Assembly (NCBI GenBank): GCA_963721405.1
Contig: CAVRJA010000002.1
Coordinates: 450,699 to 514,698 of the forward strand
Direction of reading: 5' to 3'
DNA length: 64,000 nt
Source of the DNA: JAFNAG01 sp963721405
GTDB lineage: Bacteria; Acidobacteriota; UBA6911
A program made the position numbers and the translations under genes. The notes beneath the pieces are model-generated. The model saw only the letters and a program-made list of their open reading frames with translations, made no database searches and had not been told where the DNA came from. This document shows, piece after piece, positions 16,256-25,519 of the stretch; the first letter of the stretch is position 1; every line of letters begins with the position of its first letter.

Positions 16256-17971
16256 ATGGAAAAAAGAGTTGTCGCTGCCATAGCCCTTTCGATTGCGATC
16301 CTGTTCGGCTTTCGGTACCTGGAGGAGCGCCGGGCCGCCGAGCAGGCGAAACTGTCACCCCCGGTCGCCAGGACGGCCGCCACCGCAAAGCCGCCGGCTA
16401 CAGTCGCTCCCAAGACGGCGCCGGTGCAGGCGGAATTGCCCGCCGGAACGCCGCTACCCGCCGAGCAGAGCGTCCCGCAGCGCAAGGTCGTCGTCGAAAG
16501 CGGGCTTTACCGTGCCGTGCTGGACAACCGCGGCGGAGTCCTGACGAGCTGGCAGCTCAAACAATACAAGACGGCCAAGGGGGAAACCTTCGACATGGTT
16601 CCCTCCGCGCACATGGAGCAGCGGCCGTACCCGGCTTCCGTGATTTTTGACGACGCGGCGCTGACGACAACGGCGAACGAAGAGAACTACGCAGTCGACG
16701 TGGCCGGGGACCAGGGGGCCGCCGGGGACGCCCTGACGCTGACGGCGCCAGTCACCGTCGCCATGCAGCTCAGGCGCGGCGACCTCCTCATCGAGAAGCG
16801 CTTTACCTTCGAGGACGGAAAGTACCTGGTGGATTTCTCGATCACGATGCAGCGCGGCAATCAGCCGCTGCGGGGCCGCATCCTCCTCGGCCAGGACATC
16901 GGGCCCGAGAACGAACACCTGCTCAACCCGTCCCTGAAGCTGATGTGGGTGGCCGACGTCGGCGGCAAGGTGCAGCGCGACGCCGGGCCCAAGGAAGAGA
17001 GCGAGATCAAGCCGATCACCGGGGACGTCCGTTGGGCCGGTCTGGACATGCAGTACTTCGCAGAAATTGCCATCCCTTCGCAGCCGATGACGGTTTTTGA
17101 GGTCCAGCGGAAAGCGGTGCAGACGGCCGGGCTCAGCGGCGAGGCCGTCAGCAGGGACCTGGTCCGGGTGTCAGTCCCGGCGGAAGGGACGAGCGCTTAC
17201 CGGGTGTATCTGGGGCCCAAGTCGCAGCCCGCCCTCGAGGCGGTGCCCGGCACCGACCTGTCGGCTGTCATCGATTTCGGCACGTATCTGGGCATTCTCG
17301 TGAAGCCGTTGCTGGTCGCCCTGCGGTACATCGACCGGTTCACCCACAATTTCGGGCTTGCCATCATCGTCCTGACCCTGGTCCTGACGTTGGCGCTGTT
17401 CCCCTTCCGCCTGAAACAGATGGGCTCGATGAAGAAGATGCAGGTGCTGCAGCCGCAAATCAAGGCGATCCAGGAGAAATACAAGCGGTACAAAAAGACG
17501 GACCCGAAGCGCACCGAGATGAACCAGGAGATCATGGCGCTCTACAAGCAGCACCAGGTGAATCCGCTCGGGGGATGCCTGCCGCTGGTGCTGCAGATGC
17601 CGCTGTTGTTTGCCTTCTACCGCCTGCTGGCCTCCGCCATCGAATTGCGCCAGGCGCCCTTTTTCGGCTACCTCCAGGACCTGTCGGCGAAGGATCCTTA
17701 CTACGTCTTGCCGATCATCATGGGAGTGACCATGCTGATCTCGCAGAAGATGACGCCGATGACGCCGGGCACAGATCCGACGCAGGCCAAGATGATGATG
17801 ATCATGCCCGTCGTCTTCACTTTTCTCTTCCTCAACGTTTCCAGCGGCTTGAACCTCTATTTTCTGTGTAGTAACGTTTTTCAAATCGCATTCCAGAAGA
17901 TTGCGGAAAGGTGGATGGGTGACCGACAATCAGTCCGTAAACCAAAGGGCGAGCGAGATGTTGACGGATGA
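16256..17971 (+). CDS. yidC: membrane protein insertase YidC
   Basis: The 571-aa protein has an N-terminal TM helix (AIALSIAILFGFRYL), a Pro/Ala-rich linker and a large periplasmic P1 domain (about 75-340), as in Gram-negative YidC. The 60KD_IMP core follows, with helices near 355-385, 440-470, 490-510 and 520-545. Core signatures are GSMKKMQVLQPQIKAIQEKYK and NPLGGCLPLVLQMPLLFAFYRLL. It acts in the inner membrane alone or with SecYEG. The end overlaps khpB by about 50 bases. Confidence 0.96.
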   Translation: MEKRVVAAIALSIAILFGFRYLEERRAAEQAKLSPPVARTAATAKPPATVAPKTAPVQAELPAGTPLPAEQSVPQRKVVVESGLYRAVLDNRGGVLTSWQLKQYKTAKGETFDMVPSAHMEQRPYPASVIFDDAALTTTANEENYAVDVAGDQGAAGDALTLTAPVTVAMQLRRGDLLIEKRFTFEDGKYLVDFSITMQRGNQPLRGRILLGQDIGPENEHLLNPSLKLMWVADVGGKVQRDAGPKEESEIKPITGDVRWAGLDMQYFAEIAIPSQPMTVFEVQRKAVQTAGLSGEAVSRDLVRVSVPAEGTSAYRVYLGPKSQPALEAVPGTDLSAVIDFGTYLGILVKPLLVALRYIDRFTHNFGLAIIVLTLVLTLALFPFRLKQMGSMKKMQVLQPQIKAIQEKYKRYKKTDPKRTEMNQEIMALYKQHQVNPLGGCLPLVLQMPLLFAFYRLLASAIELRQAPFFGYLQDLSAKDPYYVLPIIMGVTMLISQKMTPMTPGTDPTQAKMMMIMPVVFTFLFLNVSSGLNLYFLCSNVFQIAFQKIAERWMGDRQSVRKPKGERDVDG

Positions 17972-18419
17972 GGAGGCGGAAGGCGTCGCCGGTTTCTGCC
18001 GCGAGCTGGTGTCCCGTCTCCGCCTGGCCGTTGAAGTCGAGGTGCGGACAGAGGGCAGGTCCCTGGCGCTCAACCTGTCGGGACCAGACAGGCCGATCCT
18101 GCTGACCAACACCGCGGCGGCGCTCAACAGCATCGAGTACCTGACAAACAAGGCATTCCGGACCGGGAAGGATGAGCGCATCGCCACGATCAGCCTCGAT
18201 TCCGAAAACTACCGTCAGCACCGCGAGGCGGAGCTGAAGCTGCTGGCTCAGATTGCGTCGCAGAAGGTCATCTCCCAGCAGCGTCCGCTCAGTCTGCAGC
18301 CGATGAATCCCCGGGAGCGCCGGATCGTGCACCTCGCGCTTGCGTCCATTCCGGGGGTGCGCTCACAGAGCAACGGCGAAGGGGACAACCGCAGCATCAC
18401 GATCTACCCGGAGGAGTGA
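17919..18419 (+). CDS. khpB: KH/R3H RNA-binding protein KhpB (Jag/EloR)
   Basis: From the GTG at 17919 the product has 166 aa, with a KH-like domain around residues 20-95 and an R3H domain containing MNPRERRIVHLAL around 128-140. AAAGGTGG lies a few bases upstream of this GTG, while the alternative TTG at 17901 lacks a site. The N-terminal Jag_N domain of the Firmicute protein is missing, as in many Gram-negative homologues. It lies inside the 3' end of yidC and ahead of mnmE. The family binds RNA and is linked to cell elongation in streptococci. Confidence 0.85.
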   Translation: MTDNQSVNQRASEMLTDEEAEGVAGFCRELVSRLRLAVEVEVRTEGRSLALNLSGPDRPILLTNTAAALNSIEYLTNKAFRTGKDERIATISLDSENYRQHREAELKLLAQIASQKVISQQRPLSLQPMNPRERRIVHLALASIPGVRSQSNGEGDNRSITIYPEE

Positions 18420-18452
18420 GATTATCCGGAGCGGCGGAGCACCGCGACAGAA

Positions 18453-19835
18453 ATGGTCGATTTGAGCGACACCATTTGTGCCCTCTCCTCGGCGGCGGGC
18501 CGTTCCGGGATCGCCGTCGTCAGGCTGAGCGGCCCCGCCAGTTTCGACCTCCTGGCCCGCGTCTTCCAAGCGTCCCGACCCCAATCCGGAATCGCCGACA
18601 GGCGTGCCGTCCTCGGGCACATCGTCGATCCACGCACCGGCAGCGAGATCGACGAGGGGCTCGTCACCTGCTTTCGATCGCCCCGCTCCTACACCGGCGA
18701 GGATGTCGCCGAAATCTCCGTTCACGGTAGCCCGATCGTCGTTTCGCTCGTAGTCGAATCGCTGTGCGCCGGAGGCGCCCGGCTGGCAGAACCGGGCGAG
18801 TTCACCATGCGCGCCTTTCTGCACGGGCGCATGGACCTGGCGCAGGCCGAAGCCGTGCGCGACGTGATCGAGGCCAACACCCGGTATCAACTCCAGGTGG
18901 CGGCGCGGCAGCGCTCCGGCGAACTCTCGTACCGGCTCGGGCCGGTCAAGCGGGAGTGGGTCGACATCATTGTCGGCCTGGAAACGGCGGTCGAGTTCGT
19001 GGAAGAAGACTTGACGGCCGAATCCCGTGCTTCGACGGCGTTGCGGCTGGGAAGGCTCCGGGAGGAGCTCGCGGGCTGGATTGAGTCCTTTCGCCGCGGA
19101 AAGATCGTTCGCGAGGGCTTCAGCCTGGCGATTGCCGGCCGGCCGAACGTGGGCAAGAGCAGCCTGTTTAACGCGCTGCTCGCCGAGGAGCGCTCGATCG
19201 TGACCGAGATACCGGGAACGACGCGCGATCTGGTGTCGGAAACGGCCGACATCGGGGGAATCCCCGTACGGCTGATCGACACCGCCGGGCTGAGAACAGG
19301 CGAGGATGTGATCGAGCAGCTCGGCGTAGACCGAAGCCTGCGCGCGATGTCGGACGTCGACGCGGTGCTGCTGGTAGCCGATACGAGCCGGCCCCATGGC
19401 GGGGAGGATGCGCAGGTGCGCAAGCGGCTGCAGGGGCGCCCGTGCCTGGTGGCGCTGAACAAGTCGGATCTCCCGCAGGCGTGGACGAGCGAGGAGATCG
19501 GCTGGTACGGCTCGCTCGGGCCTTGCGTCCAGGTATCCGCCGGGACCGGCGAGCGAGTGCCCGAACTGCGCGCCGCGATCCGCGGGTGCCTGACGGGGGA
19601 GGGAGGCGACGAGCGGGACGGCCTGCTGGTGACCAATCTGCGCCATTGCCGGTGCCTGGAAGAGGCGAGAGACCGCCTGGAAGCGGCCGCCGACGCGCTG
19701 GCCGGCGGCCTATCCGAGGAATTTGTGCTGGCGGACCTGCACCAGGGTCTGAGGAAGCTCGGCGAGATCACCGGGGAAACGGGAGTCGAGGAAATACTCG
19801 GGGCGATATTCGCGCGCTTCTGCATCGGCAAATAA
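18453..19835 (+). CDS. mnmE: tRNA uridine-5-carboxymethylaminomethyl GTPase MnmE
   Basis: MnmE and MnmG together install cmnm5 at U34 of tRNA. The 460-aa protein has the formyl-THF-binding N-domain (SSAAGRSGIAVVRLSG) and an inserted G domain: G1 GRPNVGKSS near 229-237, PGTTRD, DTAGLR and NKSD. The C-terminal CIGK carries the catalytic cysteine. The next gene, mnmG, follows after 9 bases. Confidence 0.96.
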   Translation: MVDLSDTICALSSAAGRSGIAVVRLSGPASFDLLARVFQASRPQSGIADRRAVLGHIVDPRTGSEIDEGLVTCFRSPRSYTGEDVAEISVHGSPIVVSLVVESLCAGGARLAEPGEFTMRAFLHGRMDLAQAEAVRDVIEANTRYQLQVAARQRSGELSYRLGPVKREWVDIIVGLETAVEFVEEDLTAESRASTALRLGRLREELAGWIESFRRGKIVREGFSLAIAGRPNVGKSSLFNALLAEERSIVTEIPGTTRDLVSETADIGGIPVRLIDTAGLRTGEDVIEQLGVDRSLRAMSDVDAVLLVADTSRPHGGEDAQVRKRLQGRPCLVALNKSDLPQAWTSEEIGWYGSLGPCVQVSAGTGERVPELRAAIRGCLTGEGGDERDGLLVTNLRHCRCLEEARDRLEAAADALAGGLSEEFVLADLHQGLRKLGEITGETGVEEILGAIFARFCIGK

Positions 19836-19844
19836 GGGTGGACA

Positions 19845-21722
19845 ATGGAGTTTCGCGAATCGTTCGATGTGATCGTGATCGGCGCGGGGCATGCCGGATG
19901 CGAGGCTGCCTCAGCGGCGGCCCGTATGGGGGCAAGAACCGCGCTCTACACGCTCGACCTCGACAGGATCGCAAGGATGTCGTGCAACCCGGCGATCGGC
20001 GGCATCGCCAAAGGGCATCTGGTCCGTGAGATCGATGCCCTCGGGGGGATCATGGGCCGTCTCGCCGACCGCACCGGGATCCAGTTCCGGCTGCTCAATG
20101 CAAGTCGCGGACCTGCGGTTCAGGCGCCTCGTTGCCAATCAGATAAAGCAAGATATAGCAATGAGATGCGTCAATTGTTAGAAACGCAGCCAAACTTGTT
20201 ACTATTTCAGTCGGAGGTTACAGGATTAGTCCTGGACGAGGGCCGGGTGCGTGGCGTGGAGCTGGCGGACGGCACTCTGGCGGGTGCCGGGGCTGTCGTG
20301 ATCACGACCGGGACCTTCCTGAACGGCCTGACTCATCTCGGTGGCCAGCGCACTCCGGCGGGGCGTTTGGGGGAACCCCCCTCGGTCAAACTGGCAGAGT
20401 GCCTGAAGGGGATTGGGTTGCGCACGGGGCGTTTCAAGACGGGGACTCCGCCGCGTCTGGATGGACGCACGATCGACTACTCGCAGTTCGAGGAGCAGAA
20501 AGGGGACGAAAACCCTACTTTTTTCTCCTTCCGGACAAGGCAGGTGACGCTTCGGCAGGTCTCCTGTCATATTGGCTACACAAGCGAGCGCCTGCACCGG
20601 TTGCTCCGGGACAACCTTGGCCGCTCGGCGCTGTACGGCGGCGCCATCGTCGGGATCGGCCCACGCTACTGTCCGAGCATCGAGGACAAAGTGGTGAAGT
20701 TTCCCGACAGGGACCGGCACCAGTTGTTCCTGGAGCCGGAGGGGCTCGCCACCGAAGAAGTCTACCTCAACGGGATGTCCACAAGCATGCCTGTCGAGAT
20801 CCAGCACGAGATGGTCCACGCCATCCGTGGGCTGGAGAAAGCGAGGATTCTCCGCCCGGCCTACGCCATCGAGTATGACTTCGTCCAGCCGACGGAACTC
20901 GAGGCGACTCTCGAGGTCAGGCGCATCCCTCGCTTGTTGCTTGCCGGCCAGATCAACGGAACGACCGGATACGAGGAGGCTGCCGCCCAGGGGCTGTTGG
21001 CGGGGATCAATGCGGCGCGGCTCGCCCAGGGGAAAGACGGGATCGTCCTGCCGCGCACGGAGAGCTACATCGGGATCCTGGTCGATGATCTCGTGACCCG
21101 TGGGGTGGACGAGCCGTACCGTATGTTCACGTCACGGTCGGAAGTCCGTCTGCTGCTGCGCATCGACAATGCCGACAGGCGGCTGAGACCTTTGGGTCAT
21201 GAGCTCGGGCTGGCGACCGCGGACGACCACGTCGCGTGCCTGACAAAGTACGCGGCGGTCGCGGATCTGCGTCGATTCCTCCAGGAACGGCGCTGGGACC
21301 CCGCCCTTCTGCCGTTGAGCGTGGTCGAGCCTTCTTCGGGGAAGGGGATGACGCTCGAGCAGCTCTTGCGCCGTCCCGGGGTGCGTTTGGCCGATTTCGA
21401 GCCGCTGCTGCGGGAACGCGGGCTCTGGCTTTCGGCCGAAGCGCGGAATTCGGTCGAAATCGAGGTGCGTTACCAGGGCTATATCGAACAGCAGCAAAAG
21501 GATGCGGAAAAGGTGCGGCGGCTGAGCCAACGCCTCATCCCGGGAGACTTCGACTACGGGTCGGTCAGCGGCTTGAGCCGCGAAGTGTGTGAAAAGCTGT
21601 CAAGGGCGCGCCCGAGGGACCTGGCGACCGCAGCGAGGATTCCCGGAATCACACCGGCGGCCGTGTCGATCCTCAACATTCAGCTTGAATTGCGGCACGG
21701 TAAGCGCCGGGCGGAACGCTGA
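19845..21722 (+). CDS. mnmG: tRNA uridine-5-carboxymethylaminomethyl enzyme MnmG (GidA)
   Basis: This FAD-dependent partner of MnmE has 625 aa, as usual. The N-terminal dinucleotide fold is VIVIGAGHAGCEAASAAARMG; NPAIGGIAKGHL, GRFKTGTPPRL and GLLAGINAA are further signatures, and the C-terminal helical domain ends with GITPAAVSIL. GGGTGGAC precedes the ATG. A stretch at about 20135-20230 (YSNEMRQLLETQPNLLLFQS) uses AT-rich codons such as TTA unlike the rest of the gene, yet stays in frame and looks conserved. Confidence 0.96.
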   Translation: MEFRESFDVIVIGAGHAGCEAASAAARMGARTALYTLDLDRIARMSCNPAIGGIAKGHLVREIDALGGIMGRLADRTGIQFRLLNASRGPAVQAPRCQSDKARYSNEMRQLLETQPNLLLFQSEVTGLVLDEGRVRGVELADGTLAGAGAVVITTGTFLNGLTHLGGQRTPAGRLGEPPSVKLAECLKGIGLRTGRFKTGTPPRLDGRTIDYSQFEEQKGDENPTFFSFRTRQVTLRQVSCHIGYTSERLHRLLRDNLGRSALYGGAIVGIGPRYCPSIEDKVVKFPDRDRHQLFLEPEGLATEEVYLNGMSTSMPVEIQHEMVHAIRGLEKARILRPAYAIEYDFVQPTELEATLEVRRIPRLLLAGQINGTTGYEEAAAQGLLAGINAARLAQGKDGIVLPRTESYIGILVDDLVTRGVDEPYRMFTSRSEVRLLLRIDNADRRLRPLGHELGLATADDHVACLTKYAAVADLRRFLQERRWDPALLPLSVVEPSSGKGMTLEQLLRRPGVRLADFEPLLRERGLWLSAEARNSVEIEVRYQGYIEQQQKDAEKVRRLSQRLIPGDFDYGSVSGLSREVCEKLSRARPRDLATAARIPGITPAAVSILNIQLELRHGKRRAER

Positions 21723-21872
21723 TTCCTTCCGCGTGGCAAAAGGTCCGGGCGGCCGATGCCCGCTTTCCCGGTGGCGCCGGTCGGCGGAGTCACGGCGCAT
21801 CAGGGGACAGGAAGCGTTTCGGTCGCCCGCAGACGTTCCGGTCTCAGGGCCGCGGGAGCTCCAGGAGAAGCG

Positions 21873-22502
21873 ATGGAATCGGCGAAATCATTGCCGGAGT
21901 TGATGAGTTCCTTCGGCATCGACCCCTGCAGCCGGGAAGGCGAAGGGTTGCGGAAATACCTGGCGTTGCTCGAGAAGTGGAACACCAGGATCAACCTCAC
22001 TGCCTCCGCCGCCTGGCCCGACCTCCGGGATTTTTTTGCCGAGGCGTTGTGGGCGGCTCGTTTCTATCCCAGGGAAACGGTCGAGCACATCGACATCGGG
22101 AGTGGCGCGGGCTTTCCGGCCATCCCCATGCGCATCGTGCTCCCGTCGATGAAACTCAGGCTGATGGAAGCAAGGGCGAAACGGGTGGCCTTCCTGGAGA
22201 CGTTGGCCGCGGAACTCCGGCTGGAGGGGACGGAGGTATTCTGCGGCAGGATCGAGGACTGGCTGCGGAAGACGCCCGGGGCTCGTCTGGGGGTGGTATC
22301 GTGGAAAGGGGTGAAGTTGGGGGCGGAAGCACTCGAGCTGATGAAACAGAGAGGGGATCCCGCAACACGCCTATGGCTTTTTCACGGGTCGGAACTGCCG
22401 TTGGAGAACCCGGAGGAGGCAAGCCGGGCGCTTCGCCTGCTTCGCCGCGAGAGATTTTACGGCCGCGAGGGATGGCGCCTATCGATCTATGCGTTCCGCT
22501 AG
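21873..22502 (+). CDS. rsmG: 16S rRNA (guanine527-N7)-methyltransferase
   Basis: The 209-aa Rossmann-fold SAM methyltransferase shows INLTA, HIDIGSGAGFPAIPMRIV (SAM loop) and KLRLMEARAKRVAFLETLA. The ATG at 21873 follows CCAGGAGAAG; an in-frame GTG region back to 21756 is not conserved. Its C-terminus departs from the common sequence but keeps length. It precedes the parS sites, the conserved rsmG-parA order. Confidence 0.9.
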   Translation: MESAKSLPELMSSFGIDPCSREGEGLRKYLALLEKWNTRINLTASAAWPDLRDFFAEALWAARFYPRETVEHIDIGSGAGFPAIPMRIVLPSMKLRLMEARAKRVAFLETLAAELRLEGTEVFCGRIEDWLRKTPGARLGVVSWKGVKLGAEALELMKQRGDPATRLWLFHGSELPLENPEEASRALRLLRRERFYGREGWRLSIYAFR

Positions 22503-22504
22503 CG

Positions 22505-22520
22505 TGTTTCACGTGAAACA
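22505..22520. promoter_or_regulatory. parS centromere site 1
   Basis: TGTTTCACGTGAAACA, a perfect 16-bp copy of the bacterial parS palindrome, begins two bases after the rsmG stop codon. ParB loads here with CTP and spreads. It lies 32 bases, centre to centre, from the second copy. Confidence 0.95.
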
Positions 22521-22536
22521 GCGAATTCCGGAAGCC

Positions 22537-22552
22537 TGTTTCACGTGAAACA
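22537..22552. promoter_or_regulatory. parS centromere site 2
   Basis: A second perfect copy of the same 16-bp palindrome, 16 bases after the first. The flanks differ, so the pair is not a simple tandem duplication. It lies 125 bases upstream of parA, so ParB bound here could also affect parA transcription. Confidence 0.95.
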
Positions 22553-22677
22553 GGCACGGCAGCATCGGAAGAACTTTCCGAGCCGCCGCCGCCGCATCGC
22601 TCCGTGTTCTTTCCCGTCCAGAAGAGTTAGTTTTGGTTTGAGGCGCCCGATCCGATTGTGATATTCTCGCCGCCATC

Positions 22678-23463
22678 GTGCATACTATCGGCAAGACGAT
22701 CGCGATCACCAACCAGAAGGGGGGGGTGGGGAAGACTACCACCGCCATCAACCTTGCCGCAGCCCTGGCGATGGCGGAAATGCGCGTCCTCGTGGTCGAT
22801 ACCGACGCCCAGGCCAACTGCACCAGCGGCCTCGGCGCCACCCGCGGCGCCGTCCGGAAGAGCATTTACGACTCCCTGATCCTCGGGGAGCCTCTGGAAC
22901 GAATCATTCTCAAGACAGAACTCGACAACCTGCAGCTGGTCCCGGCGGACCGAAACCTGACCGGCGCCTCGATCGAGCTCGTGGATCTCCCCGAGAGGGA
23001 GTTCATCCTGAAGCGCCTGCTCGCGCCGGTGGCCGCAAATTACGATTTTATCCTCATCGACAGCCCGCCGTCCCTCAACCTGCTCACGCTGAACGGGCTG
23101 GTCGCCGCCCACTCGGTCTTGGTGCCGATCCAGTGCGAATACTTTGCCCTGGAGGGGATCTCGGAGCTTCTGGACACGCTGGCTCGAGTGAGGCACGGCT
23201 ACAACCCCGGCCTGGAGATCGAGGGGATACTGCTGACGATGTTCGATGAGCGCACCAACCTGAGCACCCAGGTGCGCGAAGACCTCCGGAGCTTCTTTCC
23301 CCGCGAGATGTTCACCACCGTGATCCCCCGGAACATACGTCTTGCCGAGGCTCCTAGTTTTGGTAAGCCAATTGTTATCTATGATATAAGGTCAAAAGGC
23401 GCCGAGAGTTACATCAACTTAGCCAAGGAAATTCTGAACCATGAAAAAAAAGGTGCTGGGTAG
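22678..23463 (+). CDS. parA: chromosome partitioning ATPase ParA
   Basis: This 261-aa Walker-type ATPase moves ParB-parS complexes. The deviant Walker A KGGVGKTTTA lies near residues 14-23, followed by VVDTDAQANCTSGLG and LIDSPPSLNLLTLNGL. Start is GTG with no visible Shine-Dalgarno. A TATTCT box at 22662-22667 lies so close that the transcript could be leaderless. The last 23 bases overlap parB. Codon use turns AT-rich near 23350-23400. Confidence 0.94.
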   Translation: MHTIGKTIAITNQKGGVGKTTTAINLAAALAMAEMRVLVVDTDAQANCTSGLGATRGAVRKSIYDSLILGEPLERIILKTELDNLQLVPADRNLTGASIELVDLPEREFILKRLLAPVAANYDFILIDSPPSLNLLTLNGLVAAHSVLVPIQCEYFALEGISELLDTLARVRHGYNPGLEIEGILLTMFDERTNLSTQVREDLRSFFPREMFTTVIPRNIRLAEAPSFGKPIVIYDIRSKGAESYINLAKEILNHEKKGAG

Positions 23464-24310
23464 AGGACTGGGGGCTCTGATCCCGGAAGCAGGCCAACCG
23501 GAACCGGCTCCCAGCGAAATCGACATAGACCGCATCACATCCAATCCCGACCAGCCGCGGCTGAATTTCGACGAAACGAGCCTCAACGAGCTGGCCGACT
23601 CGATCCGCACGCACGGTGTGCTGCAGCCGGTGCTCGTCCGTCCGCTAGGAGACGCCTACCAGTTGGTGGCAGGAGAGCGGAGGCTGATGGCCGCGCAACG
23701 GGCCGGCCTGCTGAAAGTCCCGGCGTATGTCCGCGATGTGCCCGACGACCGTCTCCTGGAGATGGCCCTGATCGAAAACATCCAGCGAGAACAGCTCAAC
23801 CCGATCGAGGAAGCTCAAGCGTATCAAAACCTTATCGAAACCATGGCGACCACCCAGGAGGACCTCTCCGGCCGGGTCGGCAAAGAGCGGAGCACGATCG
23901 CCAACGCCCTGCGCCTGCTGAAACTCCCGGCCGCCGTCAAACTGCTGGTCGCCGAGGGCAGGCTCTCGCCCGGGCACGCCCGCGCCCTGCTGTCTGCCAG
24001 CCTCTCGCCGGCGGAAATCACCCGCGCGGCGAACCTCATGGTCGCCAGGGGATGGTCCGTACGCGACGCCGAACGCTGGGCGAAACGGAGTCAGACCAGT
24101 TCCTCCCGCACGCCCGTCCGCCAGGACCCGAACATTGCCGCCGCCGCCGATCGCCTGCGCCTGCTTCTCGGCACCAAGGTGGAAATTGTGGGCGGCGAGG
24201 GTTCCCGGCAGACAGGCCAGATCCGCATCCACTTTTTCAGCCAGGAAGATCTTATCCGAATTTACGGAATCATCAGCGATAAACGCCGCCAGGATGGGGG
24301 TGCACGATGA
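23441..24310 (+). CDS. parB: chromosome partitioning protein ParB
   Basis: ParB is the parS-binding CTPase clamp. The 289-aa protein starts with the Arg/Gly-rich RGLGALIPE box that contacts ParA. It has GERRLMAAQRAGL and ALIENIQREQLNPIEEAQAY (ParB/Srx CTP-binding motifs, about 75-135), then a helix-turn-helix region and a short dimerisation end. The ATG is followed by eight A residues shared with the end of parA. It overlaps the bactofilin start by 4 bases. Confidence 0.95.
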   Translation: MKKKVLGRGLGALIPEAGQPEPAPSEIDIDRITSNPDQPRLNFDETSLNELADSIRTHGVLQPVLVRPLGDAYQLVAGERRLMAAQRAGLLKVPAYVRDVPDDRLLEMALIENIQREQLNPIEEAQAYQNLIETMATTQEDLSGRVGKERSTIANALRLLKLPAAVKLLVAEGRLSPGHARALLSASLSPAEITRAANLMVARGWSVRDAERWAKRSQTSSSRTPVRQDPNIAAAADRLRLLLGTKVEIVGGEGSRQTGQIRIHFFSQEDLIRIYGIISDKRRQDGGAR

Positions 24311-24723
24311 AGTTCAAGAAGGAAGAGACCGATGAAATCCTCAGCCTGCTGGGGGAAGGGGTTGAATTTACCGGCGAACTCTCTTTTACCCACGGCCTCA
24401 GGGTCGACGGCGCCGTCCGAGGGAAAGTCCGCTCCGACGCCAGCCTCCTGATCGGGCCCAAAGGGAAGGTGGAAGCCGAAATCGCCATCCGGCGGGTATC
24501 GATCAACGGCGAGTTCCGTGGATCCATACACGCCACCGAGCGCGTCGAAATCCACAAGGAGGGGAGAGTCTACGGCGATATTTACACGCCGTGCCTCATC
24601 ATCGAAGCGGGCGCCGTGTTCGAAGGGAAATGCAACATGAACGACCAACAGACGCCGCAACCAAAAGAGAATGAGCCGGATGCGGTCGCATCCGCCCAGG
24701 CGGGCGCCCAGGTCCGCCTCTGA
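24307..24723 (+). CDS. bactofilin family cytoskeletal protein
   Basis: The 138-aa protein holds a DUF583 beta-helix domain around residues 15-110: GEGVEFTGELSFTHGLRVDG, VRGKVRSD, LLIGPKGKVEAEI, RGSIHATERVEI, VYGDIYTPCLIIEAGAVFEGKC. Bactofilins polymerise without nucleotide and scaffold envelope or chromosome-segregation proteins. Its ATG overlaps the parB stop (ATGA), so it is cotranslated with ParAB. In Myxococcus bactofilins position ParAB, which makes this linkage meaningful. The C-terminal 25 residues look disordered. Confidence 0.9.
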   Translation: MKFKKEETDEILSLLGEGVEFTGELSFTHGLRVDGAVRGKVRSDASLLIGPKGKVEAEIAIRRVSINGEFRGSIHATERVEIHKEGRVYGDIYTPCLIIEAGAVFEGKCNMNDQQTPQPKENEPDAVASAQAGAQVRL

Positions 24724-24944
24724 AATCAAACGCCGGGCGGAACAAAATCAAACCTCGCGCGGCGGTCGCGATCCGCGGGCCGTGCCCGCGCCGAATCCCG
24801 GGATTGCCGCCCCCCGGCGATCATTCAAGCCCCTTCCGGGCCAGCGGCCTGAGAAATCAGACGGCTCTGTCCCGAAATTCCGGACCCTGCGCAGACCCGC
24901 GTCCGGATGTGGAACCTCCGCCACAACTCCACGCTGCCCTCGTG

Positions 24945-25232
24945 CTACTCTTCGATGTCAACTGCTATCTTCAATGATTTCAAGAATTTAGCGTCTTCAA
25001 CGCTAATATTGAGACGAACGGGATCCTCGATCTTGGTCACTGCGGAGATGACTTCGGCCTCACCCTTCCCTTTGCGGTTGAACCCGATGGTCGCGTCGAG
25101 AATCAGGAATGCATCATAGCCGGCATCGTAGATGCTGCGGATCGATTCGTTGATCCTGGGAGATTCGCTCAATGTCTCATTGATCGCATCTTCCAGATTC
25201 TTCATCAGGCGTTTGATCTCGGCGTCCGGCAT
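24945..25232 (-). CDS. hypothetical protein
   Basis: I do not recognise this 95-aa protein. It starts MPDAEIKRLMKNLEDAINETL, continues RSIYDAGYDAFLILDATIGF and ends KFLKSLKIAVDIEE. It is predicted cytosolic and mixed alpha/beta. The ATG at 25232 has AGGAG six bases upstream; a longer start at 25289 lacks a site. The base composition is lower in G+C than neighbours. It is opposite in strand to the genes on both sides. Confidence 0.6.
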   Translation of the reverse strand: MPDAEIKRLMKNLEDAINETLSESPRINESIRSIYDAGYDAFLILDATIGFNRKGKGEAEVISAVTKIEDPVRLNISVEDAKFLKSLKIAVDIEE

Positions 25233-25519
25233 CCGGCACTCCTGAACCCCTGCGGCTCCCGATGGATCGGCCTCGGGGAGCGGGGGCATGGTCGCTACTA
25301 ATATAAATGCATCTTAGAAAAGCCCGCGTTGACTGTCAAGATTGATGTGGCGCGGCCCGATGGCGATTGTGCGCGGCTTCATTCCGGTTTTGGCTTCCGG
25401 CTGCCGGACTTGATATTGTCTGCCGACGCAGCCGCAGCCGGAGTGCCGATCCAGGCGCCGCCTTCGAAAATCCTATATACTGTTACATTCGAAGCCCGCG
25501 GTTATCGGGGGAAGAAGGA

